64,000 nt of DNA from Heterocephalus glaber (Eukaryota; Chordata; Mammalia; Rodentia; Bathyergidae): positions 2,597,716 through 2,661,715 of the forward strand of contig NW_004624733.1 in the NCBI RefSeq assembly GCF_000247695.1, in the 5' to 3' direction. The position numbers and the translations under genes are program-made. Positions within the stretch are counted from its first letter, which is position 1. Each line of letters starts with the position of its first letter. Of the stretch, positions 43,866 through 55,605 are shown in pieces. The notes below the pieces were generated by a model, which was not told the DNA's origin, ran no database searches, and saw nothing but the letters and a program-made list of their open reading frames with translations.

Positions 43866-44095
43866 ACTATGAGCTGACATTATGCCAGGTGCTTTACATA
43901 CATATTCTCATTTAATCAACAGGACCCTCTGAAAGTAGCTACTGTTATTATGCCCACTTTATAGATAAACAGAAACTCAAAAAGATTTCACAACTTGCTC
44001 ATGATTATACATTTGGAAAGTATGTGTGACAAGTCTTGAACCTAGCCTGATTTGACTACAAACATACACACTGTTTTCTCTACCATTACCCAAAC
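43866..44095 (+). mobile_element. MIR SINE
   Basis: GCCAGGTGCTTTACATACAT, ATTCTCATTTAATCAACAGG, ACTGTTATTATGCCCACTTT and ACAACTTGCTCATGATTATA follow MIR closely over more than 200 bp. Confidence 0.82.
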
Positions 44096-44099
44096 ATAC

Positions 44100-44980
44100 C
44101 TTTGCTATTTGCCATTAGATGGTTTGAAATTCTTCATGTCATTAGGTGTTCTTTGTGAAAGGATTTTAAGGTTTGTAAAGAGTCTCTACAATCACTGTAA
44201 CTAGGTGGGTACTGTTGGACAGTTAGGTTCCAACACTGAAGGCAAGAACTGAGTCATCTCTTTGTCCCCAGAATCAAGCACAGTGTCTGAAACTTTCTCA
44301 GGATTAAAATGTCAGCTTAATAATTAGTTGGAGAGAAGAAAAGAAGAAAAAGAGCTTCATCTAAGGTAAAGGGCATATAAGATGGAAGAGAAACAGAAAT
44401 AAAAACAGCATGTTTGAGAGGAAATGAAGGTAGAATCCTATTCAACCAGAACAGAGAGAATATGTATTGGAGGAGTTGGTTACATTAGATTTTTTGAGTT
44501 GTGAAGAACAGAAACTCATTCAAATCAACTATATTAAGAAGTAAATTATCAATAAGGAAAATAGTGATACCATACAAAAATTCAGGTCTAGAATTGTCTC
44601 TCTTAATATGCTCCTACTAAAGTCTGTTTCAAGCTGTCTATTTGCTTCCCTCTGATTACCAACTGACTTCTATACTCTTTACTCTTTTATACTCCTATAT
44701 TTTCTTTACCCCATGGATTAGGTTAACATTTCATCTTGCTCATGGCTCATTATTGCCCATCTGTTTTCTTTCTGCCTCATAATCATTACAATTTTACTTC
44801 CAGCACTAAATGGCCTAATGCAGGCGAAAAGACACAATATTAACATAACCAATATAATGGTTCAGGGAAGAAGAGGGGCTGTTTGAATAAATAGGCCAGC
44901 ACTGGACCTTTACTCTAGCCACAATAGGATGTACACATCACTGTCCCTTTGAAAATGGTGTCTCCTCTGGTTGAAATATA
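44100..44980. other. Intergenic DNA; weak L2/MIR-like words near 44215-44330
   Basis: TCTTTGTCCCCAGAATCAAGCACAGTG (in shorter blocks) at about 44260-44290 resembles the end of an L2 or MIR-type repeat. The rest shows no recognised gene or element. Confidence 0.4.
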
Positions 44981-44984
44981 TAGT

Positions 44985-45496
44985 TTTTAAGTCACTTGAA
45001 ATCAATACAGAATCTTCAAAACCCTAAAAAATTGTGCTCCCATTTGACCCAGCTACCCCACTCTTCAGTATAGACTCTAAAGAATTAAAGTCAGCATTCT
45101 ATAAAGATACTTGCATATCAATGTTTATTACAGCACAATTCAAACAGCTAAGGTATGTTAACAGCCTAGGTGTCTGTCAACTAATGAATGGATAAAAAAT
45201 GTGGTATGTATACACGACGGAGCTTTATTCAGTCATAAAGAAGAATGAAATCATGTCATTTGCAAGGAAATGGGTGGACCTGGAGATAATTAATTAAATA
45301 ACATGAACTGACTCAGAAAAACAAATATTGTATGTTTCCAACATATGTGGAATCTAGAATAAAAAGATGTGAAAGTAGAAGGCAGACTAGAAGGGAATTA
45401 GAGAAAGGACTGGGGAGGAGGAAAAGGGGCAGTGGGAGTTGATCAAGGTATGTTGTACACATGCATGAAAATGCCAAAATGAAACCCATTGTTCTT
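44985..45496 (+). mobile_element. LINE-1 3' end, older subfamily
   Basis: CCATTTGACCCAGCTACCCC, ATTACAGCACAATTC, TGAATGGATAAAAAATGTGG, AGCTTTATTCAGTCATAAAG and CCAAAATGAAACCCATTGTT are the standard L1 3' blocks in sense order. The end abuts the poly(A) of the ZFYVE1 retrocopy. Confidence 0.85.
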
Positions 45497-47540
45497 TTTT
45501 TTAAGCTGAAAGGTTCCTTTACGATGGCAAATTGGATGATACATAGTTCTACAGCAGAGCTTCAGTTGCTGGTCATGGGAATCAGGAAGGAGGTCTGAGA
45601 AGGACCAGCCCACTCCAGGGCCCACGTCACACAGACCCTCATGTCAGGCATGGCCTCCCACATACCTCCCCCAAGCTCTGCCCCCTAGCTCAGTTAAAAA
45701 CTATGTTGCTTTAATTTTTTCTGGCCATTGAGGATAAACATCTCAATGTCAGAATTTCAGCTCAACAGTCTCTTTCCAGTGGTGACAATTATGGATGTCC
45801 AAGCTCTTGATGAGAAACATTCATTTGACTTCCTTGCAAGGACCAAAGAGATAAAATTTTTTCTTTATGAGCTGTTGAAATATTAATACATCCTTTAAAA
45901 AAACCCAACTAACTGTCCATCTGTGTTCTGTTTTCCTGGAAATTTTTTTTTTTGTTACCAGGGATCAAACTCAGGACCTTGTACTTGTAAGGCAGGTGCG
46001 GTGCCACTGAACTAAATCCCTGGCCCTTTTCTAGAAGATTTCTTGATCACTCCTCCAATAGCTAGAAAGATTGTGTATCTGGGAACAAAGAATCAGGATG
46101 CTTTAAATTAAGCAATAAAAATCCTACTGTGACATTCATATCTAAATCATGGGCTGGAGGCAAGGAAGAGGGTGCAGACACTTTAATTTAGAAGCAGGGC
46201 ACATCCTTTTAGGAAGGCCTTGAGGAGACAGAAACATCAACAAGCTGGAAATGCTGTCAGAGAAGACCCAGTTCTGTCCATACTCCCCATGAGGGACAAT
46301 GCAGCCACTGCATTTTTACTTCTCAGCACTGAAGACCCATCCTCCGACCCTTGGCACTCTCCAATGCCCTGCACACTAAGTTAGGTGGTCCCTGGCTAAA
46401 ACAGGAATAATTCAAGAGTTGGATCCAACTTCCCAGGGACCCAAGTGGCATTCCCTTCAAGATGCTTCAAGTAGGATCAGGGAGGGCAGCTCTCAGCTCA
46501 GGCAGCTGAGGGGCAGAAGGAGAAAAGGTGAGGAAGGGAGGGTGCCCAGGCTCCTAACAGCAACAAAAGGTGACCAGCAACACAAGGACTTCCTTGTGTG
46601 GAGAAGTCCTGCTGCCACAGCCACCTTATCTCTGTGTGGGGACAGACTAGGATGAGTCTTTGCAACCAACAACAACATCCATACACTTCAATTTCCTTAC
46701 ATATGTATGTATATATGGAGATATATTTTTAATTTTTTTAACTGAAATAAATGCAGCACATTCAGGTTCATTTCCCCTTTGCCAAAAGCTGCTCGGTCCG
46801 TCCCCTACCCTGAGCGGTTTATACCTTCAGGCCTGCCACCAGGCTCACCTTCTCTAGGGAAAGTGGCTCCAGGACAAGAAGACAAGAGGATACACCACAA
46901 GTGCCAGGGAGGAGAGCCTACCTTAATGAGACTTGTTTCTAACCCTGAGTACCTAAGGAATTGTAAAGGACTCATGAAGGGAGCTGGGGCTAAAAGTCAC
47001 CTGCTTCCTTTTATTGCAGTTGAAGCAAACTTGGACAGGATGGTTCCAGCCTCCAGAGGGGACAGCCTAACAGTCATGGGAGCACTTGTCACGTCACAGA
47101 AGCTCTGGCCACAGGCACAGCAGTAGTGCTTGGAGAGCTTGACACTGAGCTCCTCATGGCAGTTGTGGTGGTGCAGGATCTCGTGGTCAGGCACACATTA
47201 TGCTGGTCTGGCTGCATCCTTCACCAGCCCTGGTGCTCCATTAACGGTTGTCACTATAGCTCCTAGGTGTTCTCCACTGCCTCGCCCACATGCCAAGCAG
47301 TGAGTTCTGTCTTCATTATCTCCCTGTGCCTCAGTGATATCTAGCTGGGCATTCCTGGTGTCATCGGAGATGTCACATACCTGCACTGGCACAGGTCCTA
47401 GGCCATGCTTGGGATAAATAGCTGTAGCAGAAGCCCTCCCCACAGGCCCAGGAGTGATGCTTGGTGTTGAAAGGGAAATAAACATCTCTGTAGCTAAGGC
47501 TGGACTTTGTGCTCACAGAGGAGGCCACTTAGGCCTTACT
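45497..47540 (-). pseudogene. ZFYVE1: Processed (retroposed) pseudogene of ZFYVE1, C-terminal part and 3' UTR
   Basis: On the minus strand, 47198-47485 carries VPVQVCDISD then RNAQLDITEAQ and ends LVKDAARPA. 46997-47194 continues PDHEILHHHNC, KLSKHYCCACGQSFC. A shifted frame then gives GGWNHPVQVCFNCNK. An upstream frame gives NTKHH-WACGEGFC. In that order these are the two C-terminal FYVE fingers of ZFYVE1 (DFCP1, an ER/omegasome PI3P-binding protein) and the linker between them. Stops and frameshifts break the frame (for example near 47195 and 47090), and several zinc-ligand cysteines are lost. Consecutive exons joined without introns show retroposition. The region to 45505 looks like 3' UTR, and a run of eight A on the minus strand (45497-45504) is a fitting poly(A) tail. 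It is 5'-truncated near 47540. It is not expected to make protein. Confidence 0.88.
45942..46028 (-). mobile_element. ID-like SINE, antisense, inside the ZFYVE1 retrocopy
   Basis: TTTTTGTTACCAGGGATCAAAC, GTAAGGCAGGTGCGGTGCC and GAACTAAATCCCTGGCCC. It shows that the retrocopy was present before this SINE landed. Confidence 0.88.
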
Positions 47541-47559
47541 TAATTCTCCTCTGGTCCTT

Positions 47560-47830
47560 GACACATTTGGTACCTGTTACATGGTCAATAGTTCCAAGGC
47601 AGGGTGGCATGGCAGAGGAGAAATAGTTCATGGCAGGCAGAAGTCAGTAAGGCTGTAAGCAGCAAAGTAGTGAAGGAGCAAGTGATAACAGTAGTCCTCT
47701 TTCAGTCTCTTACTTTCTGTCCAGGGTAGCCACCCTTAGGGGAGGTAGCACTCACACCCAGGGTGGGGCACCCTTAATCCCAGCATTGCACTATGAATCA
47801 TTCCCAGCATCATATCCTTAATCCCAGCAG
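47560..47830 (+). mobile_element. MaLR-like LTR fragment
   Basis: GGCATGGCAGAGGAGAAATAG and TTCATGGCAGGCAG complement the GCCATGGACTATTTCTCCTC word of the LTR at 17560-17866, so this copy is in sense orientation. The 5' part is missing next to the retrocopy. Confidence 0.4.
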
Positions 47831-47919
47831 AACATACTCTAGATCTAGCCATCTCTGAAAAGCCCCACCTCTGACTACATGAGGCATTAGGCTTTGAGCT
47901 TCTAGATACAAGCCATAAC

Positions 47920-48959
47920 AGAGGTCTTTTACTTTCTTGGTTAGATTAATTTATAGGTATTTATTTTTTTAAAAAACTCATTGAACATTTATTAATTAAA
48001 TCCTTTATCTGTTTATTTACATCCTCTTTGCGCTCACTGAACATCTTATGCATTTACTTATTTGACTCTTCTTTGATCTCTTCAAATATTTCACTCATTT
48101 GGTTTTTAAGTTCTTTGCTTGAAAATTCCTCCATTTTGGTGCCCAGGAGATCGGTTGCAGGAGTTTAGAGTTTTTGGAGGCATCTTGTTGCTTTGTTTTC
48201 TCATGTTTCCATTGCTTTTGTGCTGAGAGTTGTAGATAAGTTAGGCTAGAGACTTCTGTCCCTACTGTGGAGACCTCTTTATTTAGTATATGTTTCCCCA
48301 TTATGTAACCTTGACTTTGGTTATGTTTTGGTGTTCAGGCATCTATTCAACCTACTCAATGTAACAGGATCAGTCCTGGTCACTGTATTGCAAGGTAAGA
48401 ACAAATACTGGCTATATCAGCATCTATAGAACCAACCATATATCAATCATACAATTTTAAAATTATTTAAAATTTTTCACATTTTTTTCAATAACCCAGA
48501 AAGACCATAAAATAGGACCAGTGACAAGCAGGCTGAGATACAGAGGATAAGGGAAGAATAAGGGAGGGAGAAAAGGAAGAGAATAGCTCAGAAATAAGGA
48601 AAGAACAAAAAAGAGACAACAGCAAATCAAAGAAAAGAGAACTTGGATGATTTTAAAAATCTGGAATAGAGGGAGGGGGAGAGATGGTTTGAGAGGTTAT
48701 TTTCAGGGTTGAGGAAAAAGAAGAGGGGTAGAAGTATAATTAGACATTGAGGGAAGCTTTAAGAAGGTCAGAACCAGTTAATATGCTGATAGAAAGCTTA
48801 TACATGAATTTTCCATATACAATTTTTGGTAAGGGTTAACCTGATATGACTATGAGACATACTATATAAACTGAAGCAATAATTAATACTTATTTTCCAT
48901 ATTATATATGCAAACACCTCACATATTCACATATATATGCCAGATGAATGGAGAAAAAG

Positions 48960-49002
<43 letters not shown>

Positions 49003-50495
49003 TCTTCTCAGTCCTATTTATACTGCAGACAGAATTAAACCAGTGTACTTTCCCCCTGTGGCACTTGCAGGGGCTGAGCTCCAGTCCTCTGTGGTTGTGA
49101 CAAGCAGGTTGGGTGTGTCAACTGGTACTTAAACTGGTTCCTCTCCAATGACTTGTTCTTTTGCCTACCAGTGAGTGAAGGAGCTGGTTGTGTTGGGCGG
49201 GGAGGGTTCTTGGCTGACCACCTAGACAGCTTCTCATTCCCTCTGCAGGTAGAGCTCTGTTAGGTTTCAGCTGTGTTTCTGAGTGTGTGGCTAGCCTGAG
49301 GTTTTTGCCTCTGTCATCTGATAGGGAACCTTTCGTTGTACTGGATGGGGGAGGGCACAGTGTGATGGGTAAAGTGCACAGTCTTCTGCTCATCTCTGGA
49401 GGAGTTTCTTTGGTCTCCTTCCCCTTCCCTCCATGATAATCTCGGCATCTGCTTACATCTGTTCTTCCTATACCTCCCCAGGTGAATGTGCAGTGCAACA
49501 CTTTCTGACCACACCACCCCTCTCATTTTCCACCTGCACCAAACTCTCTGCCCTGCCTCAGAAAGAATCTCTATCCAGCTGGCAAATTCATTGGCATTTG
49601 TGACTCAGTGGAGGAGGGCCCTTCTGCTTGAAATTCAGTGGTGTTTAGGGGATGATTGGAGAGAGATTTACATGATGCAGGGATCAGCAGCTTTTGGTGG
49701 GCAGCGCAGGGATCCCACCTGGGTGCCAAGCTCTGTAGTGTTTGGAGGGACAGGAGAGAGCTCTCATGGGTGCAGAGTCCAGGGGCCTTTGGGTGAAGGT
49801 GGTAGATCTGGCACTGCTCCAGTGTCTTTTCCACCCTTAGAACACAGCCAGTGCATGCTCCTGTGACTCACTGGCCCACAGATCCCTAAATGACTGGTTC
49901 TATTTTCCTAACCAGGACTGTGCCCTTGTTGATTTCTGACCAGGCCTCATTAATCTCAACTCAATCTCTGCCCTGTTAGTGATTCCCTGGCTTGAGCTTT
50001 CCTTAATGCCCTAATCTGAGGAGGCCTTCTCTTGCCAATACATTGCTTGCTAGGTTTCATCTCTGCATGGAAAGAGCGTTAGGACAGCTAGGCACTGGCT
50101 GCTAGGCCGGGTGCTATTGGTAGCAGTCCAGGAGCAGGCTTCTTCCCTGGGGGAATTAATCGGGGGATTAGATCTTCTCCCAAGATGGCATGTTCTCTTG
50201 ACCTGGGATTTAGGCAATTCTGGGATTGAGAAGAGCCCTGTTTCTTTTTCTAAATACCCCTAATATGGGAATTCATCTGATGGCAGAACCTTCTTTGAGT
50301 TGCTTTCCTGTGTTTGGGTTTTTGTCAGGCCCATTTCCAAGTATGTGTAGGTCTTGGTGGGTATCTGGTGTGTGCTGCTGCCTCTAGCCTTCCATGTTGT
50401 CTCTCCTCTCAATACATTCTCAGTGGCCATCTCTGCTTTCCTGTTCTCTTCCCTCTTCCCCTCCCTCCTTACTTCCATTTACATTTGTTTGCTTG
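47920..50495 (-). mobile_element. Probable LINE-1 5' part, antisense (tentative beyond 48360)
   Basis: TTCTTGGTTAGATTAATTTA, TTTGATCTCTTCAAATATTT, TTTTAAGTTCTTTGCTTGAA and GAGGCATCTTGTTGCTTTGT at 47935-48200 are recognisable antisense L1 words near ORF1 and the 5' region. From 48360 to 50495 the sequence is long, non-coding and not AT-rich, in keeping with an L1 5' UTR, but I cannot prove it. A (CA)n run lies inside at 48962-48999. Confidence 0.4.
48962..48999. repeat. (CA)n microsatellite
   Basis: Nineteen CA/AC units between GAA and CGAGTC. Confidence 0.97.
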
Positions 50496-50901
50496 TGTGA
50501 TAGCCAACCTGACTCCATCTTGAGCCTCAACATCAGTTTGTACCTGTGCTTGGACAAAGTGGTTGTGCTTGGATAAACCACCCCAAATCCCTGCATCCTG
50601 TTTGACAGTAAATTTGCTGCAATTGCAGGATGTTTTGTAGCTCACCTAGTGTGTGAAAGAAACTTCCTTGTGCTCCACCCCACAACTGGGCATGGTTCTG
50701 CTTCTGTAAAATTCCACTTGCTCTCCCCTGAGCCCTCCCCAACTGAAAGCATGATTTAAAAGGAGAAATCAAACTCTTTCTCAGGGCCAAGAGAATTTTC
50801 TGGGCACTAGCCCCCTCATGGCTGCCAACTTTAATAAATGGACTTTAATCTGAAGCAGAGTGTGGCGCATCTCTATTTTTCTAACTCGCTTGTCCATAAC
50901 A
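50496..50901 (+). mobile_element. Solo LTR of a class I endogenous retrovirus with 4-bp target duplication
   Basis: The 406-bp segment starts TGTGATAGCCAACCTGACTCC and ends TCCATAACA. CTTG flanks it directly on both sides (50492-50495 and 50902-50905), the 4-bp duplication usual for gammaretrovirus-like integration. AATAAA near 50832 is the polyadenylation signal, followed by GTGTGGCGCATCTC-type U5. No internal retroviral genes are attached, so it is a solo LTR. Confidence 0.82.
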
Positions 50902-50905
50902 CTTG

Positions 50906-51835
50906 CTTATCTCATCTTGACTTATTTTTTCTTTTATGTTTCTGGACCCTGTCCCCTTCCAAATCCATCCAAAACCGATGTGACATGTTTTTCCAAGCTC
51001 CATAAATTTCTAATATGCTGCAGGAAATAGGTGACTGAATCTGTTACGTATGTGGACATGGGTCTGAGTATACTTCCTTGAAGGCCTTTCAATTTAGAAC
51101 TCATGGAGATGTTGGGCAGTGAATATCCACACTTGGTTGTTTCAAATGCATCAGAAAGTACAGTTAATAATCACACGTGTAGTTATCAGATTCGCACCTC
51201 CAAGCAAATCTGGGTTGTTCTTTGCTTCCCTCTTCTGGTATGTTTCTTCTTTTTTGATTTCTTCAGTGTAGCTATATTTTGCAGCTGTAATTTGTAATGT
51301 AGTCAATGCATTACTGTATTAACCAGTCAATAAGTCCAGAGGAGCATCCAAATATGTGCCCTCTCAACCTCTCTTTCTCAGCATCTGAGGTGTTCTCATT
51401 TCAAAAAATGGGCTGACATCAATGGGGCTATAAAGACTAGAAAAAAGAAACTGAGACTTGGAATTAGACATTATGCTGAGGTAGTGGATAAAGCAGAACT
51501 CAGCTGGGATAATGAGCTTTGTTTGGATAGTGGAGGGGATCTCTCCCTAAGGGTCTACTTCAAATGACTTCAAATTCCAATCAGATAAACAAATTAATAA
51601 AGGAGCAAATACAATAAGATATGGAGTGCTGGCTAAAAACATTCATTTTAAGCATTTCAAACGTTGAGTTTGGCACACCAAGTATGTCAGTGGGCTAAAT
51701 TTGCCCTATGGGACATCAGTTTGTCATCTCCGCAAGATGAACAGGACTTGCTGTTTAGGGAATATACCCACAAGGATCGGTGGTGAGCCATCAAAGAAGT
51801 CACCCCAGGAAGGTTCAGCTGGGAATAACAGCTGA
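50906..51835. other. Intergenic DNA, no recognised element
   Basis: About 0.9 kb in which I can support no gene or named repeat. Confidence 0.45.
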
Positions 51836-51851
51836 TAGGGAGTATTTTTTT

Positions 51852-51934
51852 TTTTTTGATACCGGGGATCGAACTCGGGTCCTTGCGCTTCCATGGCAGG
51901 CAGCAAAACCACTGAGCTAAATCCCCGACCTGAC
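51852..51934 (-). mobile_element. ID-like SINE (young subfamily), antisense, perfect 15-bp target duplication
   Basis: TTTTTTGATACCGGGGATCGA, GTCCTTGCGCTTCCATGG and GAGCTAAATCCCCGACC. AGGGAGTATTTTTTT occurs at 51837-51851 and again at 51935-51949. Confidence 0.94.
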
Positions 51935-52202
51935 AGGGAGTATTTTTTTATGTCATACAGTTTGAGGGAAGTAACCCAGCAGTTAACAGGATCCCAGCTC
52001 CATGGATTAGAGCGGCATGAGGCAGTTCTAGAGTAGAAGACTCAAAACCCTCTGTGGTATTAGAGGGAATAAGACAGAATTCCCAGCTAGGAAGGCCTAG
52101 GTTGTGAGGTTGGTAATCTTTACTGTGAATTAAAACAAGGATGCAACAAATTCAAGACCAGGCATCAGTTTTTAATAAATTACTTGTCTGCTGAACTAGT
52201 GA

Positions 52203-52313
52203 TCTCTCTCTCCCCCTCTTGCTCCCTCTTCCTCTTCTTCTCCTTCTCCTTCTCTTTCTCTCTCTCTCTCCATCAAACCCAGGACCTTCACTCTGAGCTA
52301 TATCCACAGCCTT
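52203..52313. repeat. (CT)n-rich tract and antisense ID SINE fragment
   Basis: A CTCTCTCTCCCCCTCTTGC to TCTCTCTCTCTCTC tract at 52203-52270 replaces the start of an antisense ID (CATCAAACCCAGGACC ... GAGCTATATCCACAGCC) at 52271-52313. Confidence 0.8.
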
Positions 52314-52329
52314 AAAAACTTAAAAATTT

Positions 52330-53150
52330 TTTTTGAGTGAAATGCGTAGACATTTCTCAAAAGAAGAACAAATGGTCAACACACACATGAAAAAAATGTT
52401 CAACATCACTGGCCATTACAGAAATGTAAATTAAAGCAGCACTGAGATTTCATCTTACTCTAATAAAAATGATTATCATCAAGAAATCAAATAACAACAA
52501 ATGCTGTTGAAGCTACTGGGAAAAAGAGCCCTTCTACGTTTTTGGTTGCAAGATAAACTAGTACAATCACTACAGAAATCTGTATGGAGAGTCCTCAGAA
52601 AGCTAAAAATAGAAATTCTATTTGACCCAGCTATTCTCCTTCTGTGTAATCTTCGCAAAAGAGTTAAAGATACTATATTACAGTGACATATGCACACCCA
52701 TTTTTATAGCAGCACAATTCATAGTAGCTAAATCTTGGAGGTGGCCTATATGTCCATGAATAGATGAATGGATAAAGAAAATGTGTTCACACAGTGGAGT
52801 GCTATTCTGCCATAAAGGATAAACTTGAATCATTTGTAGGAAAATTGATGCATCTAAAGACCACAATGTAAAGTGAAATTAATCATATACAGAAACTTAA
52901 ATATTGCATTATTTCTCTTACATGAAAAACCCAAAATATACATAAAGAGCAAATTAAAGACAGATAATAAGAAGTAGAGAGAAAGATCTTTTTCAAATAG
53001 GAAGAGGATCAAGAAATGGAGGGAGGGGAAGGGAGTGGGATAAAAAATAATTGAGATGTGTTGTGTATATGTACCAACTTCCTATAAGGAATGTAATTAT
53101 TATGTGCTGCAACCATGTATTAATAAAAAATAAAAATGGGAAAAACTTTA
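52330..53150 (+). mobile_element. LINE-1 3' end, older subfamily
   Basis: GACATTTCTCAAAAGAAGAA, AAAATGTTCAACATCACTGG, TATTTGACCCAGCTATTCTCC, ATAGCAGCACAATTCATAG and CATGTATTAATAAAAAATAA are in L1 order. It is flanked by similar TTAAAAACTTAAAAATTTTT-type stretches and splits an antisense ID/B1 composite. Confidence 0.85.
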
Positions 53151-53159
53151 AAAAATTTT

Positions 53160-53757
53160 TTTGTTCTGGGTGATGGGTCCTGAATGGGTTTCTAGGTACT
53201 TATGTGCGATGAAGACTTGGACATGGCATGTGATGGTTTGGAAAAAGCAGCCAAGTTTAATGACATTTAATTAGGCAATGGTATGCCCAGACTGAGCGGG
53301 CTTGTGGTGGCTGAAAGGAAGATGGCAGGAATGCTGAATGTGTTGGTCTTAAAAACTTAAAATGTTGTGCCAGGTCTAGGGCGGCTCCCATTGGGTCTTC
53401 CAGAGCGTGACTGACACCGTGATTGACAGGGTGAGGTCAGTTGTTTCTATCACGCATGTCCTTTCCCATAATTCACTCTGTTACACTTGGATGTATGAGA
53501 TGTAATCCATATGCATGAAATTTCAATGAGCTCCAAGTGAACTATGGTTACTAGAGGTTAGCTGGAAAATCTTGCAAGCATATGTCTTGGTTTGAGACTT
53601 TTCAGAATTTTCCAAGGGGATGCCAGTAGTCTTTGTCTTTCTTTTTTCTGCCTCTGGGTTGTTGGTCTTAGGACAAAAGTATGGGGGCGGTGTGTTGACC
53701 CTGGGGTGTTGCCAGATTCAGGTGAGTAAGGCAATGGTGCCATAGCCCCAGCATATT
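53160..53757 (-). mobile_element. Possible LTR-like insertion, unassigned
   Basis: On the minus strand the segment can be read from TGCTGGGGCTATGG to CACCCAGAACA, with TG...CA ends. It lies between the L1 and the B1 half of a split composite repeat, so it is probably an insertion. No convincing target duplication or polyadenylation signal is seen. Confidence 0.25.
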
Positions 53758-53767
53758 ACTTTCATGC

Positions 53768-53862
53768 AGAGTCTTGCTAAATTTTCTAGACTGCATTTGA
53801 ACTTGCCATCCTCCTGCCTCACCTCCCAGAATGCTGGAATTACAGCTATCACACCAGGTTGT
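53768..53862 (-). mobile_element. B1-like SINE, antisense (second half of the split ID/B1 composite)
   Basis: GAGTCTTGCTAAATTTTCTAG, CATCCTCCTGCCTCACCTC and GCTGGAATTACAGC. The ID half is at 52271-52313. Confidence 0.75.
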
Positions 53863-53869
53863 GATACTT

Positions 53870-55435
53870 ATTTTTTTTCTTAAAGACTTTTAAATTGCTT
53901 TTATAAGAAAGTTAAAAAATTATAGAGAAGCATAGTAAAAAATAACTTTTGGAGTTTCTTACTTAAGAGAGGACAGGACTGTCTCTAAAGCTTGGGGTTG
54001 AGGAGGGCATCAAGAACTTCTGTCTTTGGGACCAGGACTCGTGCAGCATGGGGGAGAGGATATCATGGTAGGAGGTAGAAATGGGTTGACCAGACTTCAT
54101 GAATTATCTAGAGCATGGCTAATTTCAAGGCTATTTCAGATTTATCATGATTTGAAAATATTAAAAATATTGCAGTTGAGAACCATAACATAAAACCTAG
54201 CTCTTAGTTAGATCTTCAGTATTCATCATATAGCTTAATACTTTTTAGGAGTTATAAAATCTTAGGTGTAACCCTTACTAAAATTTGTGTCAATTCCTTG
54301 TTTGGAGTTATGAACTACTTTGTGATACTTATCATACTGATCTTCCCTATCATGGATTATATTGTCTTGGAATAATTCTGGTTTTGCTGAATACATGTTT
54401 AGAAGAATATGAATCTTTACAGTCATCAACTATTGGCCTATTTTATGCAATAGTTGTTGGCGGCCGTATGTATTTCAGTATAGGAATGACTAAGTAACAA
54501 GTCCCTTGAGACTAAAACTGTATAGTTCAGGCCAAAATTCATTGCTGTCTGCTGAAATGTTACCATGTTAAATTCTAATTTTAGAATTTATATTCAAAAG
54601 CTATTAGTTGAATTTTAGAATGAATGATATTTTGTCTATTTTTATGAAAAAGATATTTTAGAAGAGAAACATGATATTTGAAGGAGAAACATATCAGCCT
54701 AGTATTCGCTGGTCTATTCTTAAATTGCACTCACACTTCTTCTAAAATAAACCAAATAAATCACCATCAGACCACCATATAATGGCATTTTCAATGAATA
54801 GGGGCTTTGTGTGTAACATGTTTCCAAATGTAAAATCTCAGATCTCTCCTGTGGGACTGCCACAGTGAGTGCACTCATGCATCCTAACATCCGATGTTTT
54901 AACATTATTTGAATGCTTATGTTTTCTTTAAACTTCCTCTTTTCAATTTTTGGTAATAGTTATATCTGTTTTAGTAATTTTGTGATTTAGAAACTTCCTT
55001 CTGCAAGAATGTTTTAAAAATAGAACCATTATTTCTTTAGAAACTTGAAAAAATATAGTAAAAGTGGTGAGAAATTGAATTATAAGAATTCTTAAGAGAA
55101 TTTGTACCAAGGATATTTTTCTCATAGGTTGTAGTTTAAGGTATTTATATAGGTACTGCTAGAAGAAATGATGAAAACATCTCTAGCTGAATCATAAGTG
55201 AATGTTTAGTGGATTAATTAAAAAATAGAAACTCAGGAAATAGAAATTCTAATCTAAGCTTTCATAATGTCAGACCATTCATTTTACTGTTATCTTGACT
55301 TTGTACCTTATGAAAAAGTGGGAAAAGTATTAATAAATAACCACTTAACAGCATGGAAAGAATGAAAGAGCCTTTATGGCAGCACAGAGAGAAACCAACC
55401 TCAGGACAGGTTTGTCACTTAACATATCCACATTA
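53870..55435. other. Intergenic DNA, no recognised element
   Basis: About 1.55 kb of AT-rich DNA. A 70-codon frame at 54285-54497 has no family resemblance that I can see and no promoter or splice context. Confidence 0.45.
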
Positions 55436-55439
55436 ATTT

Positions 55440-55605
55440 AGAAAAATGACTTTATTCTTCAGAGGCTGTCATTTTTCCTCATCTGTCTAATATAGATAAC
55501 ATCTTATTTACCTTGGAAGACTGTAGGAAAGAACAAAAATGAAATAATGTTGGAAAAGGATTTATAAATTGCAAAGAGCTGTATAGTGCAAGTTATTATT
55601 TCAGA
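55440..55605 (-). mobile_element. MIR SINE, antisense, diverged
   Basis: TTCCTCATCTGTCTAATATA, GAAGACTGTAGGAAAGAAC and TGCAAAGAGCTGTATAGTG follow the antisense MIR core. Confidence 0.5.

Noticed and set aside
46419..46655. 78-codon plus-strand frame as a gene
   Set aside because: It lies antisense in the 3' UTR part of the ZFYVE1 retrocopy and has no independent support.
54285..54497. 70-codon plus-strand frame with hydrophobic residues
   Set aside because: Length is within chance for AT-rich DNA. No promoter, splice or family evidence.
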